DNA of 29,053 nt from Planctomycetia bacterium (GCA_009926295.1 RFPF01000007.1:1-29053), one strand, 5' to 3'; numbered from the stretch's first letter, positions 7,328 through 15,055 are shown. Notes: generated from the letters alone by a model not told the origin. Translations and numbers: made by a program.

Positions 7328-9309
7328 GCCGCCACCCTCGATGGATCGGAGGGCCGATCGTGGCGCCGGGAACCGTCGGCGGCCAGCGAGCCGAGTTGGA
7401 TGAGCTTTCGGGCGGCGGCGTCGGGCCCGTCGGCGACCGCCTCGCGCAATTCCGCCAGCCATCCCTGGACGTCGGCGAACGGCAGAGCGGGCCGTCGGGC
7501 ACGGATCACGAAGGGGCTCGCCGTGGTCTCCCGCTCCTCGTCGGCGAAGAAGAGCTGTTCTTCGAGTTTCTCCCCCGGCTGCAGGCCGCAGTACTCGATC
7601 CGCACCTCCCCCTGCGGCACGTGCATGACGAACGCCAGGCTGCCGACGAGATCGACGATCGAGAGCGGCTCACCCATCTCGAGCACGTACACCCCCCCCT
7701 GAGGGCTCATCGCCCCGGCGAGCAACGAGAGTTGCGCCGCCTCGTCGCCCGTGAGGAAATACCGGCGCACGGCCGGATCGGTGATTGTGAGCGGCAGCCG
7801 GCGGCGCAGCCGGTCGGCGAAGATCGGCAGGACGCTGCCGCTCGAGCCGAGCACGTTGCCGAACCGCACCACGACGAACTTCGTGCGCGACCGGGTCGCC
7901 AGCGACTGGAGGAACCGCTCGGAGATGAGCTTCGAAGCCCCCATCACGCTCGACGGGTAGACGGCCTTGTCGGTGGACAGTGAAACGAAGGTTTCCACGC
8001 CGTGTTCCGCCGCCGTCTCCGCGAGCATGGCCGTGGCGAGCGTGTTGTTCTCGATCGCCTCGATCGGATGCCGCTCGACCAGCGACACGTGCTTGAAGGC
8101 GGCGGCATGCACGACGACGTGGGGCCTGTGCTCGGCGAAGAGGGCGTGGACCCGGTCGGGGCTGCCGATGTCGCAGAGCTGCGGAACCAGGTCGATCGCG
8201 GCGGTCGGCAACAGGTCGGCCAGTTCCCGGTGGATGGCGAACAGCCCGGGTTCCGAGCGATCGACGAGCACGACGCGTGACGGATGGAAGCGGACGAGCT
8301 GCCGGCAGATCTCCGCCCCGATCGAGCCGCCGGCCCCGGTCACGAGCACGCATCGATCGGCCACGAACGGAGCCACGTAGAAGTCGTCGTCGGAGAGGTG
8401 GCACGCCGGCCGCGTGAGCAGGTCGTGGAGTTCGACGTCGCGGACCCGGATCGGCGTCACGGTGGCCCGCGCGCGGTCGTTGTCGATCGATGAATGGTTC
8501 ACGGCGATTCGCACCCGCACGTTCACCGTCGCGCACGCGTCGCAGAGAGCCCGGAGCCTCTGGCCGTAGATCGCCCCCTCGCGCACGATGATCTCCCCGA
8601 CGCGCAGCCGCTCGGCGCACATCGGGGCCATCGCCACAGGGCCGAGCACACGCGCCCTGCCGACCGTGGCGCCGTAGTGCTCGGGATCGTCGTCGAGGAG
8701 TCCGGCCACGAAGTAACGCTGCGTTCTCATGTCGGGCAGGGCGAGTGCGAGGTCGCGCCCGGCGGGCGATGCGTCGACGACGAGCACCGCGTGCTCGGTG
8801 CCCGCCGCGGTGGTTGGCATGATCTCCTCGTAGATGCTCCGTGCGAGGGCCTGCATGCCGCCCACGGCGATGAGCGTGAACGCCCAGTCGAGGAGGAGCA
8901 CCGACCGCGGGATGGAGATCGCCGGAGGGAGGATGGAGCCGCTGGCCAGCTGGGCGAAGTAATTGAACGCCACGAGGACCAGCAGTGCCGTCGTGGTGGT
9001 GCGGAGGAGACGGTTCAGGTCCTCGAACCGTGCTGCCCGCCACGGCCGATGGCAGAATCCCCGCCAGTAGAACATGACGAGTTTGATGCCCACGACCCAG
9101 CCGATCGTGGAAAGGATCATGGCGGAGTCGGACGGCTTGAGCAGCAGCTCGCCCCGCACGAAGAAGGCGGCCAGGTACGACGCCCCGAGCAGCACGGCGA
9201 GAAACGCCGTGACCACGATCGATTCGCGGGTGGGCGTCCGCGCGTGGAATGGCCTGAGGAGCCACGACGCGAACTTCCCGACCGACGAGTTGGACGACGA
9301 CAAAAACAT
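7321..9309 (-). CDS. Membrane-bound UDP-sugar 4,6-dehydratase, WbpM/PglF/CapD type (copy 2)
   Basis: This 662-residue paralogue of the gene at 3095-5002 has the same layout: four N-terminal hydrophobic segments (about 30-165), a divergent first Rossmann domain, then the SDR domain with TGAGGSIGAE, STDK and SVMGASK (Met456 and Lys460 in place of Tyr and Lys). The first domain differs most. Copy 1 has VGANQAGELLARNL, whereas this copy has VVDASPAGRDLALAL, without the usual glycine pattern, so nucleotide binding there may be lost. The ATG at 9309 shares one base with the upstream stop (TGATG). A GTG one codon earlier would give a GTGA overlap. It is the second gene of the operon. Either it provides a second keto-sugar or it is functionally redundant with copy 1. 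Confidence 0.92.
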   Translation of the reverse strand: MFLSSSNSSVGKFASWLLRPFHARTPTRESIVVTAFLAVLLGASYLAAFFVRGELLLKPSDSAMILSTIGWVVGIKLVMFYWRGFCHRPWRAARFEDLNRLLRTTTTALLVLVAFNYFAQLASGSILPPAISIPRSVLLLDWAFTLIAVGGMQALARSIYEEIMPTTAAGTEHAVLVVDASPAGRDLALALPDMRTQRYFVAGLLDDDPEHYGATVGRARVLGPVAMAPMCAERLRVGEIIVREGAIYGQRLRALCDACATVNVRVRIAVNHSSIDNDRARATVTPIRVRDVELHDLLTRPACHLSDDDFYVAPFVADRCVLVTGAGGSIGAEICRQLVRFHPSRVVLVDRSEPGLFAIHRELADLLPTAAIDLVPQLCDIGSPDRVHALFAEHRPHVVVHAAAFKHVSLVERHPIEAIENNTLATAMLAETAAEHGVETFVSLSTDKAVYPSSVMGASKLISERFLQSLATRSRTKFVVVRFGNVLGSSGSVLPIFADRLRRRLPLTITDPAVRRYFLTGDEAAQLSLLAGAMSPQGGVYVLEMGEPLSIVDLVGSLAFVMHVPQGEVRIEYCGLQPGEKLEEQLFFADEERETTASPFVIRARRPALPFADVQGWLAELREAVADGPDAAARKLIQLGSLAADGSRRHDRPSDPSRVAAW

Positions 9310-9869
9310 CACAGTGCCTCGAGATCGACGTCTTCGACCTCGATCGACGCTCCCTGGTTCAGGAATCGCACCGCCACGACGAGCCGCTCCGCACCCTGCC
9401 GCCGGACGATCGTCCCCTCGAGCCCCCGCAGCGCCCCCGAGCGCACACGCACCAACTGCCCCGGCTCGATCCGCGACTCGGGCGTGAGCGGGCAGTCGGT
9501 GTCGATGAGCCGCTTGACGGCCCGCAGGTCGGCGAGCAGCGCCGCCTCGTCACCGATCGGGAGCCAGCGGGCGACCGTGTTGGTAGCGAGCGCGGTCCGG
9601 CGATGGTCGTCGTCGACGTGCGCGAAGACGTAGCCCGGAAAGAGCGGCACGTGGGAGTCACGGGTGCGACCGGCTGGGGATTTGAGCCGCCGCCGGATGA
9701 GCGGGGCATAGAAGGGTACGCACGCGGCTTCGAGTTTTCGCATCAGATCCTTCTCGCGACGCGAGAGCGTGTAGAACGCGAGCCAGCGGGCCGCGGACGC
9801 GGCGACGGGGGAGCCTGCGTCGAGCAGGTCGGCCGGGAAGAGATCGCGCTGCCGGGGCAGGATGGGCAT
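9309..9869 (-). CDS. NusG/RfaH-like specialised transcription elongation factor
   Basis: This 186-residue protein has an N-terminal NGN domain (about 28-125; WLAFYTLSRREKDLMRKLE, then PLFPGYVF at 75-82) and a C-terminal KOW domain (about 134-186; EPGQLVRVRSGALRGLEGTIV). A preceding tail of about 25 residues is poorly conserved. It is not the housekeeping NusG, since it is not near secE, rplK or rpoB. It is instead the first gene of a long surface-polysaccharide operon, as known for RfaH-, UpxY- and LoaP-type antiterminators. The inferred role is to bind RNA polymerase early and prevent premature termination across the nearly 10-kb operon. A hairpin lies immediately in front of its start codon. 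Its stop codon overlaps the start of the next gene. Confidence 0.9.
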   Translation of the reverse strand: MPILPRQRDLFPADLLDAGSPVAASAARWLAFYTLSRREKDLMRKLEAACVPFYAPLIRRRLKSPAGRTRDSHVPLFPGYVFAHVDDDHRRTALATNTVARWLPIGDEAALLADLRAVKRLIDTDCPLTPESRIEPGQLVRVRSGALRGLEGTIVRRQGAERLVVAVRFLNQGASIEVEDVDLEAL

Positions 9870-9873
9870 GAGC

Positions 9874-9899
9874 GGGAGTTCCCAAAGTCAAACACTCCC
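9874..9899 (-). promoter_or_regulatory. Hairpin in the leader just before the nusG-like start codon
   Basis: On the minus-strand transcript, GGGAGT and ACTCCC form a 6-bp stem around a 14-nt loop containing TTTGGGA. The stem ends 4 nt before the ATG at 9869. No other good ribosome binding site is visible, so the hairpin could control translation of the elongation factor or act as a pause or recruitment site. The pairing is seen in sequence; the function is inferred. I found no convincing -10/-35 pair for this operon. Confidence 0.4.
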
Positions 9900-9959
9900 A
9901 GAAGTTTACGACGCGTTTCCACCCCTTGCGCCACACCGCCGCGGCCGCGGAAAAGCAGG

Positions 9960-9991
9960 CAAAGTTTCCGGGCTGGTCGTGCCGATAACTC
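9960..9991 (+). promoter_or_regulatory. Promoter-like element A (AAAGTTT-N13-GCCGATAA)
   Basis: AAAGTTT (9961-9967) and GCCGATAA (9981-9988) lie 13 nt apart, 41 bp upstream of the exporter start codon. The half-sites closely resemble the sigma-28/FliA consensus halves (TAAAGTTT and GCCGATAA), but the spacing is 2 nt longer than the usual 11. A second copy with the same spacing and 25 of 32 identical positions lies at 19906-19937, also just upstream of a lipoprotein gene. This makes a shared promoter likely; which sigma factor reads it is unknown. Confidence 0.6.
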
Positions 9992-9996
9992 CGAGA

Positions 9997-10022
9997 CAAC
10001 CGACTGTAGCGGTTGGGAGGAG
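9997..10022 (+). promoter_or_regulatory. Leader hairpin abutting a strong Shine-Dalgarno sequence
   Basis: CAACCG (9997-10002) pairs with CGGTTG (10010-10015) around a 7-nt loop. The purine-rich ribosome binding site GGGAGGAG (10015-10022) starts at the base of this stem and sits 6 nt before the ATG at 10029. The strong site supports the chosen start of the exporter. The stem is short, so any effect on translation is speculative. Confidence 0.5.
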
Positions 10023-10028
10023 TTTTCC

Positions 10029-11360
10029 ATGCGTCGCCCGGCATTGAACAAAATGAGCCGCGAAACCGCCCGTCGGGCCCTCGTGTTGACGATGCTCGCG
10101 GCGGTGCTCGTGAACACCTCCGGCTGCCAGACATTTGGTCGCCCCCAGCGGGCGGTGACCCAGCAGGCGGTCCTCGACTCGAAGTGTCCTCCCGAGCCGG
10201 AGCGGATGCCTGCCAAGGAACTGGCCAAGATCACGCTGCCGCCCTACGTGATCGAGCCGCCGGACATCCTCCTGATCGACGCGCTGCGGGTGGTGCCGAA
10301 GCCGCCGTTCCGGATCCAGAGCTTCGACACGCTCCAGGTGATCGTGGAGGGCACGCTGCTGGAGCAACCGATCAACGGACTGTACGTCGTCGAGCCGGGT
10401 GGGATGCTCGACCTCGGCCCTTCCTACGGCAAGGTGATGGTCGGCGGGCAGTCGCTCGAGGAGGCCCAGGATGCCGTCTTCCGGCATCTCAAGCGCGTGC
10501 TCAAGGAGCCGCAGGTGTCGCTGACGCTCGCCCAGGCCGCCGGCCAGCAGCAGATTTCGGGCGAGCACCTCGTGGGCCCCGACGGCACGATCAATCTGGG
10601 CACCTATGGCAGCGTCTACGTGACGGGACTCACGCTCGAAGAGGCCAAGGAGAAGATCGAAAAGCACCTCGACACGTATCTCGACGCACCGCTCGTGAGC
10701 GTCGATGTATTCAGCTACAACTCGAAGGTGTACTACGTCATCACCGAGGGGGCGGGCCAGGGGGACAACATCGCCCGCTTCCCCGTGACCGGCAACGAGA
10801 CGGTGCTCGACGCCATCGCCCAGATCAACGGCCTCTCCCGGCTCTCGAGCAAAGACGTGTGGATCGCGCGGCCGGCCCCGTCGGGCGTGGGCTGCGACCA
10901 GATCCTGCCCGTGGACATCGAGGCGATCATGAAGGGCGCCGCCACCGGCACCAACTACCAGATCCTGCCGGGCGACCGCGTGTTCATCGCCCAGGACCAC
11001 ATGATCGCCTTCGCGGGCCTGATCGAGAAGTGGACCGCACCCTTCGAGCGGATCTTCGGCGTCGCCCTCCTCGGGTCGAGCACCGTCCAGCAGTTCAACC
11101 GCTTCCCCTACGGCTTCAACCCGAACTTCGGGGCCTGCTGGGTGGCTCGCGAGGTGTACGGCGTCGAAAACCCGCGCTGGCTGCTGTTCCGGGCCTGGTT
11201 GTTGACGCAGGCCCCGGACTGGCTGCGGGAGACGTATCTCGCCCACGGCGAGGAATTCGCGGCCTGGATCCACGACAAACCGGTGCTGAAGGCGGGCATC
11301 CGGATGCTGATGGAGGCCGCGATCTCCCAGCTTGACGACCGGGACGACGACGCGGAGTGA
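10029..11360 (+). CDS. Wza-like polysaccharide export outer-membrane lipoprotein
   Basis: This 443-residue protein has a lipoprotein signal (hydrophobic segment about 17-29, then NTSGC with Cys33 as the lipidated residue), so it should be anchored in the outer membrane facing the periplasm. YVIEPPDILLID at 73-84 is the start of the polysaccharide export (PES/Poly_export) domain. The PES-like unit appears twice, at about 118-168 and 179-228, each with a V-x-PDG/PGG turn, LG-x-YG and a LEEA helix. An SLBB-like segment follows (about 233-320, ending QILPGDRVFIA). The last ~110 residues, with an aromatic-rich NRFPYGFNPNFGACW, are not part of Wza and resemble extensions seen in planctomycete homologues. 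The role is translocation of exopolysaccharide. It is divergent from the glycan operon, which it probably serves. Confidence 0.9.
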   Translation: MRRPALNKMSRETARRALVLTMLAAVLVNTSGCQTFGRPQRAVTQQAVLDSKCPPEPERMPAKELAKITLPPYVIEPPDILLIDALRVVPKPPFRIQSFDTLQVIVEGTLLEQPINGLYVVEPGGMLDLGPSYGKVMVGGQSLEEAQDAVFRHLKRVLKEPQVSLTLAQAAGQQQISGEHLVGPDGTINLGTYGSVYVTGLTLEEAKEKIEKHLDTYLDAPLVSVDVFSYNSKVYYVITEGAGQGDNIARFPVTGNETVLDAIAQINGLSRLSSKDVWIARPAPSGVGCDQILPVDIEAIMKGAATGTNYQILPGDRVFIAQDHMIAFAGLIEKWTAPFERIFGVALLGSSTVQQFNRFPYGFNPNFGACWVAREVYGVENPRWLLFRAWLLTQAPDWLRETYLAHGEEFAAWIHDKPVLKAGIRMLMEAAISQLDDRDDDAE

Positions 11361-11401
11361 GCCCGGGCCTATACTCGAGTGGACAGGAAAGCAGGCGGCA
11401 C

Positions 11402-11791
11402 ATGGCACGGCAACGCGCGATCGGCACGGTGATTCTGTTCGTTGCCGCCGCCTGGACGGCCGGCGAGGCGGTCGCGCAGGGCAACAGCCGGCTACCGTTC
11501 TCCAACATCTACAGCCGGCCGGCCCTGAGCCCCTACAACCAGTTGCAGCAGAACATCTACAACCCGCTGGCGAATCAGAACACCTATCAGCAGCTGGTCC
11601 TGCCACAGCTGCAGCAACAGCAGCAGCAGGTGCAGCAGCTCCAGCAGTCCCGGCAGTTGAGCAAGCTGCAAAACCAGGTGCAGCAGGTGCAGCGTGACAC
11701 CCGGGCGCGTCAGATCGACGAGACGATCCGTCCCACCGGCCATGCCTCGACCTATCAGAACCTCTCGCACTTCTACCCGGGCCAGCGGTAG
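11402..11791 (+). CDS. Secreted glutamine-rich coiled-coil protein, function unknown
   Basis: This 129-residue protein starts with a Sec signal peptide (hydrophobic about 7-22, with a probable cleavage site after AVA near residue 25). The mature part is very rich in Gln and Asn and contains a Gln-run heptad-like stretch (about 66-100) that could form a coiled coil. It ends in a Tyr/His-containing segment (TYQNLSHFYPGQR). No enzymatic motif is visible and I do not recognise a family with a known role. It lies 41 bp downstream of the Wza-like gene on the same strand, probably in the same transcript, so a periplasmic part in export or surface attachment is possible. The start ATG is the first that gives a clean signal peptide. 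Confidence 0.75.
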   Translation: MARQRAIGTVILFVAAAWTAGEAVAQGNSRLPFSNIYSRPALSPYNQLQQNIYNPLANQNTYQQLVLPQLQQQQQQVQQLQQSRQLSKLQNQVQQVQRDTRARQIDETIRPTGHASTYQNLSHFYPGQR

Positions 11792-12389
11792 CCCGAGGGG
11801 CCCGCGGCTCGTCCGCGCGCCGCGCTGGCTCGTCGTCCTGATCGCAGGGCTCTCCACCATCTCCATGGCCGAGGACCGGCCGGCGATGCGGCAACTCGCC
11901 CCGTCCGGCGGCCACGGCAAGCCGCCGGCGCAACGCGAACTCGTGGACGCCCGCGCCGCACTCCAGGCGCGGTTCCAGCCCGAACTGGCGCACGCCGGCA
12001 CCGCCGCCGGCGCACGCACCGCCGCCGACACCCTCCTGGCGGCGTCCCACGACGAGGCCGACATGGCGATCAAGTGGCTCATGCTCGAGGAGGCCCGGCG
12101 ACTGGGGGCCGCGGCGGGCAGCGCCCAGATCGTGAGCCGCGCCATCGCCCTCGCCTCCGCCGTCTTCGACGTCGACGAGATCTCGTTGGAGCTGGAGTCG
12201 CTGCGAGAGATTCCCCTCCGGGCACTCGACCCCGAACGGGCCAGCCGCCTCGCGGAGGCGGCCGAGCGGGTCGCCGTGCGGGCCGACGTCGATCGGCGTG
12301 ACGCCGCCGCCGCCGCCCGCCGGCTCGCCTACAATGCCTGGCAGCGGGCCGGAAACACGGCTGCCGCCAGACGCGTGGCAGACCGCTAG
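11742..12389 (+). CDS. Secreted helical protein, function unknown, overlapping the preceding gene
   Basis: This 215-residue frame starts, if the ATG at 11742 is right, 50 bp inside the preceding gene in another frame. That start gives a basic N-terminus, a hydrophobic segment (WLVVLIAGLSTIS) and a signal-peptidase site near SMA-ED, so the protein should be exported. No other ATG, GTG or TTG between the previous stop and the hydrophobic core can start it. The mature part is Ala-rich and almost entirely alpha-helical (QRELVDARAALQARF, then ADMAIKWLMLEEARRL and later helices), like TPR- or solenoid-type scaffolds, but no clear repeat is visible. It ends 19 bp from the convergent TPR gene. The function is unknown. 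The alternative ATG at about 11865 would remove the signal peptide. Confidence 0.65.
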   Translation: MPRPIRTSRTSTRASGSPRGPRLVRAPRWLVVLIAGLSTISMAEDRPAMRQLAPSGGHGKPPAQRELVDARAALQARFQPELAHAGTAAGARTAADTLLAASHDEADMAIKWLMLEEARRLGAAAGSAQIVSRAIALASAVFDVDEISLELESLREIPLRALDPERASRLAEAAERVAVRADVDRRDAAAAARRLAYNAWQRAGNTAAARRVADR

Positions 12390-12408
12390 CCCTTCGCGGC
12401 GGACCGGC

Positions 12409-14106
12409 TCACTCGTCGAACGGCCGGCGCGGCGTGCGGTCGGCCGGCGGCGTGGCCGCGGGCTCCTCTTCGCGCACCGCCTCGAGGACGAGGTCGCTTT
12501 CCGTGTCGTCGGCCTTCGCCTCGGCCACTTCCTGCCGCTCGCGCCACGGCTTCTCGGCCTGGTAGCTCGCGAGTTCGTTCGCCAGCTGCTCCTTGATCTC
12601 GGGCGATTCACCGCCGGTTTCGAGGGCCTTTTGACTGTATTCGCGTGCCTTCGCGAAGTCGCCCGACTCCGCGTAGCCGGCGGCGAGCGTGCTGATGATG
12701 TGGGCCTGCTTCCACTCGGTCTCCTCGCAGGCCTTCGTCGCCAGTTCGATCGCCCGCCTGCCGTCGCGGATCGAGTCGTCCGGCGACGTGGCCAGGAGCC
12801 ACGCCAGGTTGTTGAGCACTCCGTCGTTGTCGCCGTCGAGCTCGAGCGCCTTCTCGAGGTCGACGAGCGCAGCCTTGTGGTCGCCGATCGAGATCTCGGC
12901 GTCGCTGCGGCCGCGCCGGCTGAGGAACTGCCGCTCGTCGATCTCGAGGGCCCGCGTGAACCGCCGAATCGCCTCGCGGGGCTGCCTCGCCGCGAGGTAC
13001 AGCATGCCCAGCTGGCCCACGAGAAGCGGGTCGTCGGCATTCTGGGATACGAGCTTGCGGAAGTCGCGGATCGCCGCCGGGTAGTCGTTGCGCTCGGCCG
13101 CGATGAGGCCGCGAAGTTCGAGGGCGGCGGGGTGGTCGGGCCGTCGGCGCAGAACGCTCTCGAGATCCGCCTGGGCCTGCTCGGCGTTGCCGGCCTGCTG
13201 GTGGATGCGCGCCCGCAGCACGAGCGGGATCGCGTCGTCCGGCGAGAGCTCGATGGCCTTGTCGAGGTCGGCGATCGCCCGCGGCTGCTCGCCGCGGAGG
13301 GCGAGCACCCGCGCCCGCTGGAGGAGTGCTCCGGCGGCGTCGGGGTCGATCGTGATCGCCTTGTCGAAGACCTTCTGCGCCTCGTCGAGCCGGTTCTCCA
13401 TCATGAAGGCCATGCCGAGGGCCTCCAGCAGCGAGACGTCGTCGGGGTCCTCCTCGATCGCCACCTCGAGGTCGGCGCGGGCCTCGTCGAAATCGTCGTT
13501 GAGGAGGTGGAACAGCCCGCGCGTCCGCCGCACGTCCTCGTCGCGCGGGGCGAGTTCCACGGCCTTGTCGTAGGCGGCCCGCCGCGCCTCCGGGTCGGCA
13601 TCGGCCAGGTTGCCGCGAATGACGTGCGCCTGCGCGGCCTGGAGCCTGTCCTCGCCGCCGAGGTCGATCGCCTTGTCGGCCGCCGTGGCGGCCCGCTTCC
13701 GGTCGCCCCCGGGAAGGCTCTCGAGGCGGGCGATCATCAGCCAGGCCGCCCCGAGCCCGGGATCGCGCCCGATCGCCTCGTCGAGATCGCGCAGGGCGAA
13801 CTGCCGCATCCGCGGCCACTGTGGATCGGGATTCGCCGCTTGGAAGATCGCGTCGACCACCATGCCCGCGCGGTCCATGAGGGTGCCTGTGTACAGGTCG
13901 GCGGCGAATTTTTTCCCCTCCTCGTCGAGCCCCTTCTCGAGCGCGGACTTGCAGAGTTCGAGCACGGCGCCGAAGTCGTCAAGGTTGTCGGCCGACAACT
14001 TGGCGTCGATGGCGGCGTCGAGGTCGGTCTGGCCGCGCTCCTCGGCGACGGCCCACGCCACGGGCATGCACAGGGCGAGCAGGAGGGGCAGGGCTGGCGA
14101 ACGCAT
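12409..14106 (-). CDS. Secreted tetratricopeptide-repeat protein
   Basis: This 565-residue protein has a clear signal peptide (MRSPALPLLLALCMPVAWA, cleavage before or near VAEE). From about residue 100 to 500 there are many TPR units, each with the A-x-x-D(L/F)-x-KA-(I/L)-x-(L/I)-x-P-x-(D/N) pattern, for example FDKAITIDPDAAGALLQRAR and LDKAIELSPDDAIPLVLRAR. The C-terminal ~55 residues are acidic, Pro-rich and probably disordered. The start is well supported: the Shine-Dalgarno AGGAGGT (complement of 14112-14118) sits 5 nt before the ATG, the best ribosome binding site in the window. TPR proteins of this type act as protein-binding scaffolds in the periplasm; the partner is unknown. The gap of 112 bp to the ABC permease suggests a separate transcript. 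Confidence 0.9.
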   Translation of the reverse strand: MRSPALPLLLALCMPVAWAVAEERGQTDLDAAIDAKLSADNLDDFGAVLELCKSALEKGLDEEGKKFAADLYTGTLMDRAGMVVDAIFQAANPDPQWPRMRQFALRDLDEAIGRDPGLGAAWLMIARLESLPGGDRKRAATAADKAIDLGGEDRLQAAQAHVIRGNLADADPEARRAAYDKAVELAPRDEDVRRTRGLFHLLNDDFDEARADLEVAIEEDPDDVSLLEALGMAFMMENRLDEAQKVFDKAITIDPDAAGALLQRARVLALRGEQPRAIADLDKAIELSPDDAIPLVLRARIHQQAGNAEQAQADLESVLRRRPDHPAALELRGLIAAERNDYPAAIRDFRKLVSQNADDPLLVGQLGMLYLAARQPREAIRRFTRALEIDERQFLSRRGRSDAEISIGDHKAALVDLEKALELDGDNDGVLNNLAWLLATSPDDSIRDGRRAIELATKACEETEWKQAHIISTLAAGYAESGDFAKAREYSQKALETGGESPEIKEQLANELASYQAEKPWRERQEVAEAKADDTESDLVLEAVREEEPAATPPADRTPRRPFDE

Positions 14107-14218
14107 CGGGGACCTCCTCTGGATACCGTGGCAATAGTATGGGCCAAGCGGGTCGCCCGGGGCTACGTCGCGGCCCGGGAACGTCAGCGTGGCCCACCGC
14201 ACGCCGGCCACACCGCCC

Positions 14219-15049
14219 TCACAGCGGGGCCGGAAGGTCGCGTTTGGCGAAGATCCAGCCGCCCACGACGTAGGCTGCGAGGCCGATACCCAGGAGAACG
14301 CCGTCGTAGGCGAGAAGCAGCCGCCAGGCCGTCTGCGGATCGCCCACCAGCCTCTGCGGCTCGTAGGCGTTGAGGATCGAGAGATACCCGCACCAGCCGA
14401 GCGCATCCGAGAGCCTGCCCACGAGTTTCGCGAGGATCGAGAACACGTAGAATCCGCACATGATGCCGATCGTCCTCCAGCGGTAGCTGTCGGCCGCCGA
14501 CACGCAGGCGGCGAGACCGGCGATGCACACCATCAGCCCGAACACGTTGCACGCGGCCGGCACCAGCCTCGACGGATCGACCTTCCCCGCCCACGGCCCG
14601 AGCGCCACGGCGGTGGCCGCCGCCCCGAACAGCACCGCTGACAGGACCGCGGCCGCCGCCACGGTGGCGAGCGCCTGCGAGGCGAACACCGCCACGCGGG
14701 TCACCGGCTGGGCGAGCGTCATCTCCATCGTGCCCCGCTCCAGCGGACCCGACACCGCGTCGCTGCCGCGGGTGATCCCGAACACCGTTGCCGCCAGCAC
14801 GACCACGGGATCGACGAATGCCAGCGCCACCCGGCCGGCGTGCGTGGCCACCTCCGAGAACGGCACGCCGGAGAGACGCTGCCAATCCTGCGGGATGGCC
14901 CGGAGGAGCACGTCCTGGAAGGCTGGCATCGGAATCTGCGCCGAGAGCCAGATGTAGATCCAAGGGAACGCCGTCCAGAGGGCGACGAGCGACAGCACCA
15001 GCACCCGCTGGTCGCCCCACGTCCTCCGCCAGATCGCCGCGTTGAACAT
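14219..15049 (-). CDS. ABC-2 type transporter permease
   Basis: This 276-residue integral membrane protein has about six hydrophobic segments. It shows the ABC-2 pattern of a large extracytoplasmic loop after the first helix (about 37-75) and the signature-like region RGSDAVSGPLERGTMEMTL followed by QPVTR (about 94-118), which in this family couples to the ATPase. The start lies 6 nt after the stop of the ATPase gene, so the two form one exporter. The family (NatB/NosY-like) exports small molecules, ions, peptides or lipids, or takes part in membrane-enzyme assembly. The substrate cannot be inferred. It is the last gene of the four-gene operon starting with the CHAT-like protein. Confidence 0.88.
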   Translation of the reverse strand: MFNAAIWRRTWGDQRVLVLSLVALWTAFPWIYIWLSAQIPMPAFQDVLLRAIPQDWQRLSGVPFSEVATHAGRVALAFVDPVVVLAATVFGITRGSDAVSGPLERGTMEMTLAQPVTRVAVFASQALATVAAAAVLSAVLFGAAATAVALGPWAGKVDPSRLVPAACNVFGLMVCIAGLAACVSAADSYRWRTIGIMCGFYVFSILAKLVGRLSDALGWCGYLSILNAYEPQRLVGDPQTAWRLLLAYDGVLLGIGLAAYVVGGWIFAKRDLPAPL

Positions 15050-15055
15050 CGATGG

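Noticed and set aside
9939..9950. Perfect palindrome CCGCGGCCGCGG in the divergent intergenic region.
   Set aside because: Pure GC palindromes are common by chance at this composition and there is no second copy to suggest an operator.
10005..10014. TGTAGCGGTT repeated exactly at 19893-19902.
   Set aside because: It lies downstream of promoter-like element A but upstream of element B, so its relative position is not conserved. In the first case it is partly explained by the leader hairpin.
11640..11690. CAG-rich stretch in the Gln-rich gene as a possible microsatellite.
   Set aside because: The codons alternate CAG, CAA, GTG and CTC and the pattern is explained by the Gln-rich protein sequence.
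14127..14147. A sigma-54-like sequence (TGGCCC...TTGCC on the minus strand) before the TPR gene.
   Set aside because: The GG and GC dinucleotides are 11 nt apart instead of the strict 10. A TACTAT in the same place could equally be a -10 box, without a clear -35.
14280..14290. GCCGATACC within the ABC permease gene.
   Set aside because: It is inside a coding region with no AAAGTTT box at the right distance.
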